This document shows positions 61,422 to 64,000 of a stretch of 64,000 nt of DNA, one piece after another. The notes below the pieces were generated by a model. That model had not been told where the DNA came from, made no database searches, and saw only the letters and a program-made list of their open reading frames with translations. The position numbers and the translations under genes were made by a program. This stretch comes from Pseudomonas benzenivorans (GTDB lineage: Bacteria > Pseudomonadota > Gammaproteobacteria > Pseudomonadales > Pseudomonadaceae). How positions within the stretch are numbered: the first letter of the stretch is position 1; each line of letters starts with the position of its first letter. The DNA lies in contig NZ_CP137892.1 of the NCBI RefSeq assembly GCF_033547155.1, forward strand, positions 3,968,001 to 4,032,000, in the 5' to 3' direction.

Positions 61422-62145
61422 CGCCGGCCTCGTGCAGGAAGGCCTGGATCGCCGCCGCCACCTCGTGGGGGCGCTCCAGCAGGAAGGCATGGCTGGCCGT
61501 GTCGATCAGGCCGATCTCGACATCCGGCAGCAACTCCAGCAGGGCCGCCGCCGCACCGGCCGGCACCAGCGCGTCGCCGCCGGCGAACAGGTGCAGTTGC
61601 GGGCCGACGAAGTCCTGCAGCGCGGCGCGGCCGTCCAACGCGGCGAGCAGGTCGAGGCCGGCCAGCAAGGTGTCGCTGCTGTCGTGAGGCGCCGCGCCGA
61701 GCAGCAGGCGCGACAGCCCGCGGGCATCGCCCGCGCCCTGGGCGCAGAGCAGGGCGAAGCGTTTCAGCGTCGCCCGTCCATCCTCGGCGCAGCCCTGGCG
61801 GAAGGCGGCAAAGGTGTTCGCCGGCATCGCCGCCGGCCACTGCGCCTCGGCGACGAAGCGCGGATTGCTGGCCAGGCACAGCAGGCCGCGGCAATGCGCA
61901 CCGCGACGCGCGGCGAGCTGGGCGGCGAGCATGCCGCCGAGGGACCAGCCGCCCAGCCAGCAGTCCTGGGGCAGGTTGGCGTCCAGTTCGTCGAGCCAGT
62001 CCTCGGGGGTACCGCTATCGAGCGACGGTAACGGCTCGATCTCGACCCGCAGGTGAGGATCGAGCCCGTGCAGGGCCTCGGCCAGGGGCTGCAGCGGCGC
62101 CGTGCCCAGGCCCCAGCCGGGCAGCAGAGTCAGCCGCTCACGCAT
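61414..62145 (-). CDS. bioH: Pimeloyl-ACP methyl ester carboxylesterase
   Basis: A 243-residue alpha/beta-hydrolase that removes the methyl group from pimeloyl-ACP methyl ester. The nucleophile elbow is GGWSLGGM (Ser near 68-70); the catalytic His is in [10 protein letters not shown] and the Asp probably in AGGDALVP. It begins [21 protein letters not shown], usual for BioH. Overlaps bioF and bioC by eight bases each, so translation is coupled. Confidence 0.93.
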   Translation of the reverse strand: MRERLTLLPGWGLGTAPLQPLAEALHGLDPHLRVEIEPLPSLDSGTPEDWLDELDANLPQDCWLGGWSLGGMLAAQLAARRGAHCRGLLCLASNPRFVAEAQWPAAMPANTFAAFRQGCAEDGRATLKRFALLCAQGAGDARGLSRLLLGAAPHDSSDTLLAGLDLLAALDGRAALQDFVGPQLHLFAGGDALVPAGAAAALLELLPDVEIGLIDTASHAFLLERPHEVAAAIQAFLHEAGDG

Positions 62146-63325
62146 GGCGCGCCTCCTCGTCCCCGGCCGCCACCTGCGGCCAGCACTCGGCCAGGGCCTC
62201 CAGCAGCAGCTCCAGCTGCTCCAGGCTGTGGGCCGCCGACAGAGTCACGCGCAGGCGCGCGCTGCCGGCCGGCACGGTCGGCGGGCGGATCGCGGTCACC
62301 AGCAGGCCGCGCTCGCGCAGCAACTGGGACAGGCGCAGGGCGCGGCCGCTGTCGCCGACCAGGATCGGCTGGATCGGCGTGGCGCTGTCCATCAGCTGCA
62401 AACCGATCTCGCTGGCGCCCTCGCGGAAGCGCGCGATCAGCGCATTGAGGTGCTCGCGGCGCCAGTGCTCGCCACGCAGCAACTCCAGGCTCTTGAGGGT
62501 GGCGCAGGCCAGCGCCGGTGGCTGGCTGGTGGTGTAGATATAGGGGCGGGCGAACTGCACCAGGGTCTCGACCAGTTCCTCGCTGCCGGCGACGAAGGCG
62601 CCGGCGGTGCCGAAGCTCTTGCCCAGGGTGCCGACCAGCACCTGCACCTCGTCCACGCCCAGGCCGAAGTGCTCGGCGATGCCACCGCCGTTGGCGCCGA
62701 GCGGGCCGAAGCCGTGGGCGTCGTCGACCATCACCCAGGCGTTCCGCTTCTTCGCCTCGGCGCAGAGCGTCGGCAGGTCGGCCAGGTCGCCGTCCATGCT
62801 GAACACCCCGTCGGTCACCACCAGGCAGTTGCCGCTCGCCTTCTCCAGGCGGCCGGCCAGGCTGGCGGCATCGTTGTGCAGGTAGCGCGAGAAGCGGGCG
62901 CCGGACAGCAGCCCGGCGTCCAGCAGGGAGGCATGGTTGAGGCGGTCTTCCAGCACCGTGTCGCCCTGACCGAGCAGCGCGGTGACCGCGCCGAGGTTGG
63001 CCATGTAGCCGGTGGAGAACAACAACGCCCGCGGCCGGCCGCTGAATTCGGCCAGCGCCTCCTCCAGATCGTGGTGCGGCGTGCTGTGGCCGACCACCAG
63101 GTGCGAGGCGCCGCCACCGACGCCCCAGCGCCGGGCACCGGCCTGCCAGGCCTCGATCACCTGGGGATGATTGGCCAGGCCGAGGTAGTCGTTGGAACAG
63201 AAGGCCAGCAGCTCGCGGCCGTCGACCCTGACCTGCGGGCCTTGCGGCGAATCGAGCAGCGGCCGCTGACGGTAGAGATTGGCCGCCCGGCGTTCGGCGA
63301 GGCGTGAGGCGAGATCGAAGCTCAT
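62138..63325 (-). CDS. bioF: 8-amino-7-oxononanoate synthase (KAPA synthase)
   Basis: A 395-residue PLP enzyme joining pimeloyl-ACP and alanine. It has [45 protein letters not shown] (PLP Asp and His) and the Schiff-base Lys in [15 protein letters not shown]. Length is normal for the family. It starts 91 bp after bioB and overlaps bioH by eight bases. Confidence 0.96.
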   Translation of the reverse strand: MSFDLASRLAERRAANLYRQRPLLDSPQGPQVRVDGRELLAFCSNDYLGLANHPQVIEAWQAGARRWGVGGGASHLVVGHSTPHHDLEEALAEFSGRPRALLFSTGYMANLGAVTALLGQGDTVLEDRLNHASLLDAGLLSGARFSRYLHNDAASLAGRLEKASGNCLVVTDGVFSMDGDLADLPTLCAEAKKRNAWVMVDDAHGFGPLGANGGGIAEHFGLGVDEVQVLVGTLGKSFGTAGAFVAGSEELVETLVQFARPYIYTTSQPPALACATLKSLELLRGEHWRREHLNALIARFREGASEIGLQLMDSATPIQPILVGDSGRALRLSQLLRERGLLVTAIRPPTVPAGSARLRVTLSAAHSLEQLELLLEALAECWPQVAAGDEEARHA

Positions 63326-63335
63326 GGCAAGACCC

Positions 63336-63412
63336 GGTGGATACCCGCAGGCGGGTTATCCACCCTGCAGAGGACTACGTAGGGTGGATGGGTGGCGCGC
63401 CATCCACCGCGC
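63336..63412. repeat. Two hairpins between bioB and bioF, GTAGGGTGGA type
   Basis: GGTGGATACCCGC and GCGGGTTATCCACC form an imperfect stem (63336-63364); GTAGGGTGGATGG pairs through its GGTGGATGG with CCATCCACC further on (about 63382-63408). The opening GTAGGGTGGA recurs at 42138-42181, so these belong to a dispersed intergenic family. Confidence 0.7.
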
Positions 63413-63416
63413 GACT

Positions 63417-64000
63417 TCAGCTTGCGGCGTTGTAAAACAGCTCGGAATCACGCTGCTCCACCAGGGCCTGCTCGATGGCGGCCTGGTGCACCTCGTCGGC
63501 ATGCTCCTCGCGCTCCTCGGGCTTGATGCCGAGGCGGGCGAACAGCTGCATGTCCTTGTCCGCCTGGGGGTTGGCGGTGGTCAGCAGCTTCTCGCCGTAG
63601 AAGATCGAGTTGGCGCCGGCGAAGAAGGCCAGGGCCTGCATCTGCTCGTTCATCTGCTCGCGGCCGGCGGACAGGCGCACGTGGGACTTGGGCATCATGA
63701 TCCGCGCCACGGCGAGCATGCGGATGAAGTCGAAGGGGTCGACGTCCTGCTCCTCGGCCAGCGGCGTGCCCTGGACCTTGACCAGCATGTTGATCGGCAC
63801 CGACTCCGGGTGCTCCGGCAGGTTGGCCAACTGGATCAGCAGGCCGGCGCGGTCGTCCAGCGACTCGCCCATGCCGAGGATGCCGCCCGAGCAGATCTTC
63901 ATCCCCGACTCGCGCACGTGGGCCAGGGTCTCCAGCCGTTCCGAGTAGGTCCGCGTGGTGATGATATTGCCGTAGAACTCCGGCGAGGTGTCCAGGTTGT
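63417..64000 (-). CDS. bioB: Biotin synthase, C-terminal part
   Basis: Radical-SAM enzyme inserting sulphur into dethiobiotin; the gene runs off the right edge, so the N-terminal CxxxCxxC cluster motif is not visible. The part present has [49 protein letters not shown] and VRLSAGRE (cluster-ligand Arg), then [17 protein letters not shown]. The last ~45 residues are an acidic tail typical of pseudomonad BioB. It is the first gene of the biotin operon. Confidence 0.95.
   Translation of the reverse strand, partial: NLDTSPEFYGNIITTRTYSERLETLAHVRESGMKICSGGILGMGESLDDRAGLLIQLANLPEHPESVPINMLVKVQGTPLAEEQDVDPFDFIRMLAVARIMMPKSHVRLSAGREQMNEQMQALAFFAGANSIFYGEKLLTTANPQADKDMQLFARLGIKPEEREEHADEVHQAAIEQALVEQRDSELFYNAAS

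Overview
The window is a piece of a high-GC gammaproteobacterial chromosome, most likely a Pseudomonas (sensu lato). The reasons are gene content and order: a bioB-F-H-C-D cluster followed by a small flagellar-rod-like protein and a roughly 600-residue acyl-CoA dehydrogenase, spuC-type polyamine catabolism, PsrA-type operators and dense Pseudomonas-style codon use. Species cannot be fixed from the sequence alone.

Left third (1 to about 14,991): an integrated island with visibly lower GC (judged by eye). On the minus strand, next to a 45-bp copy of the 3' half of an elongator tRNA-Met (14,947-14,991), lie a tyrosine integrase and an AlpA-type regulator whose control region carries a LexA (SOS) box and a hairpin covering its ribosome-binding site. 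A terminator then separates this mobility module from a seven-gene minus-strand operon: a small unknown protein, a UvrD-like helicase with an unknown N-terminal domain, a DUF262/DUF1524 (GmrSD-like) nuclease, a probable PLD-fold protein, a sigma-54 activator with a CARF-like sensor domain, a type I restriction HsdR subunit and a membrane-anchored coiled-coil protein that runs off the left edge. I read this as an inducible anti-phage or nucleic-acid-stress operon carrying its own regulator. I do not recognise the combination as a named system.

Middle (15,000-45,800): chromosomal catabolic genes. A sigma-54 activator with three matching TCCAG-N4-CTGGA upstream sites and a -24/-12 promoter controls a GntP-family permease plus a fused CoA-transferase. 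Then come a glutathione transferase, a nitronate-monooxygenase-like protein, an agmatinase and polyamine-binding protein, a LysR gene whose last codons were changed by an IS5-family element, a DUF3302/HlyD pair, an FMN reductase, a pentapeptide-repeat K+ channel, an AraC/GyrI regulator and a TetR/hydrolase pair with its operator. A polyamine cluster follows (spuC aminotransferase, APC permease, aldehyde dehydrogenase, divergent LysR), then malate dehydrogenase, decayed mobile DNA (an IS1182-like relic and a duplicated LysR 3' end), a LysE exporter, and an operon FMO - RidA - DUF1028 - M20 deacetylase.

Right part (46,000-64,000): two paralogous acyl-CoA dehydrogenases that are neighbours in P. 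aeruginosa (from memory) are separated here by a two-partner secretion locus (TpsB plus a 1,661-residue TpsA without a CDI toxin domain), a decayed LysR fragment and a GGDEF protein. A double PsrA-type operator lies upstream of the second dehydrogenase. The window ends in an HExxH protein, a flagellar-rod-like protein and the biotin operon (bioD, bioC, bioH, bioF and the 3' part of bioB), with a broken duplicate of the bioD start between bioC and bioD.
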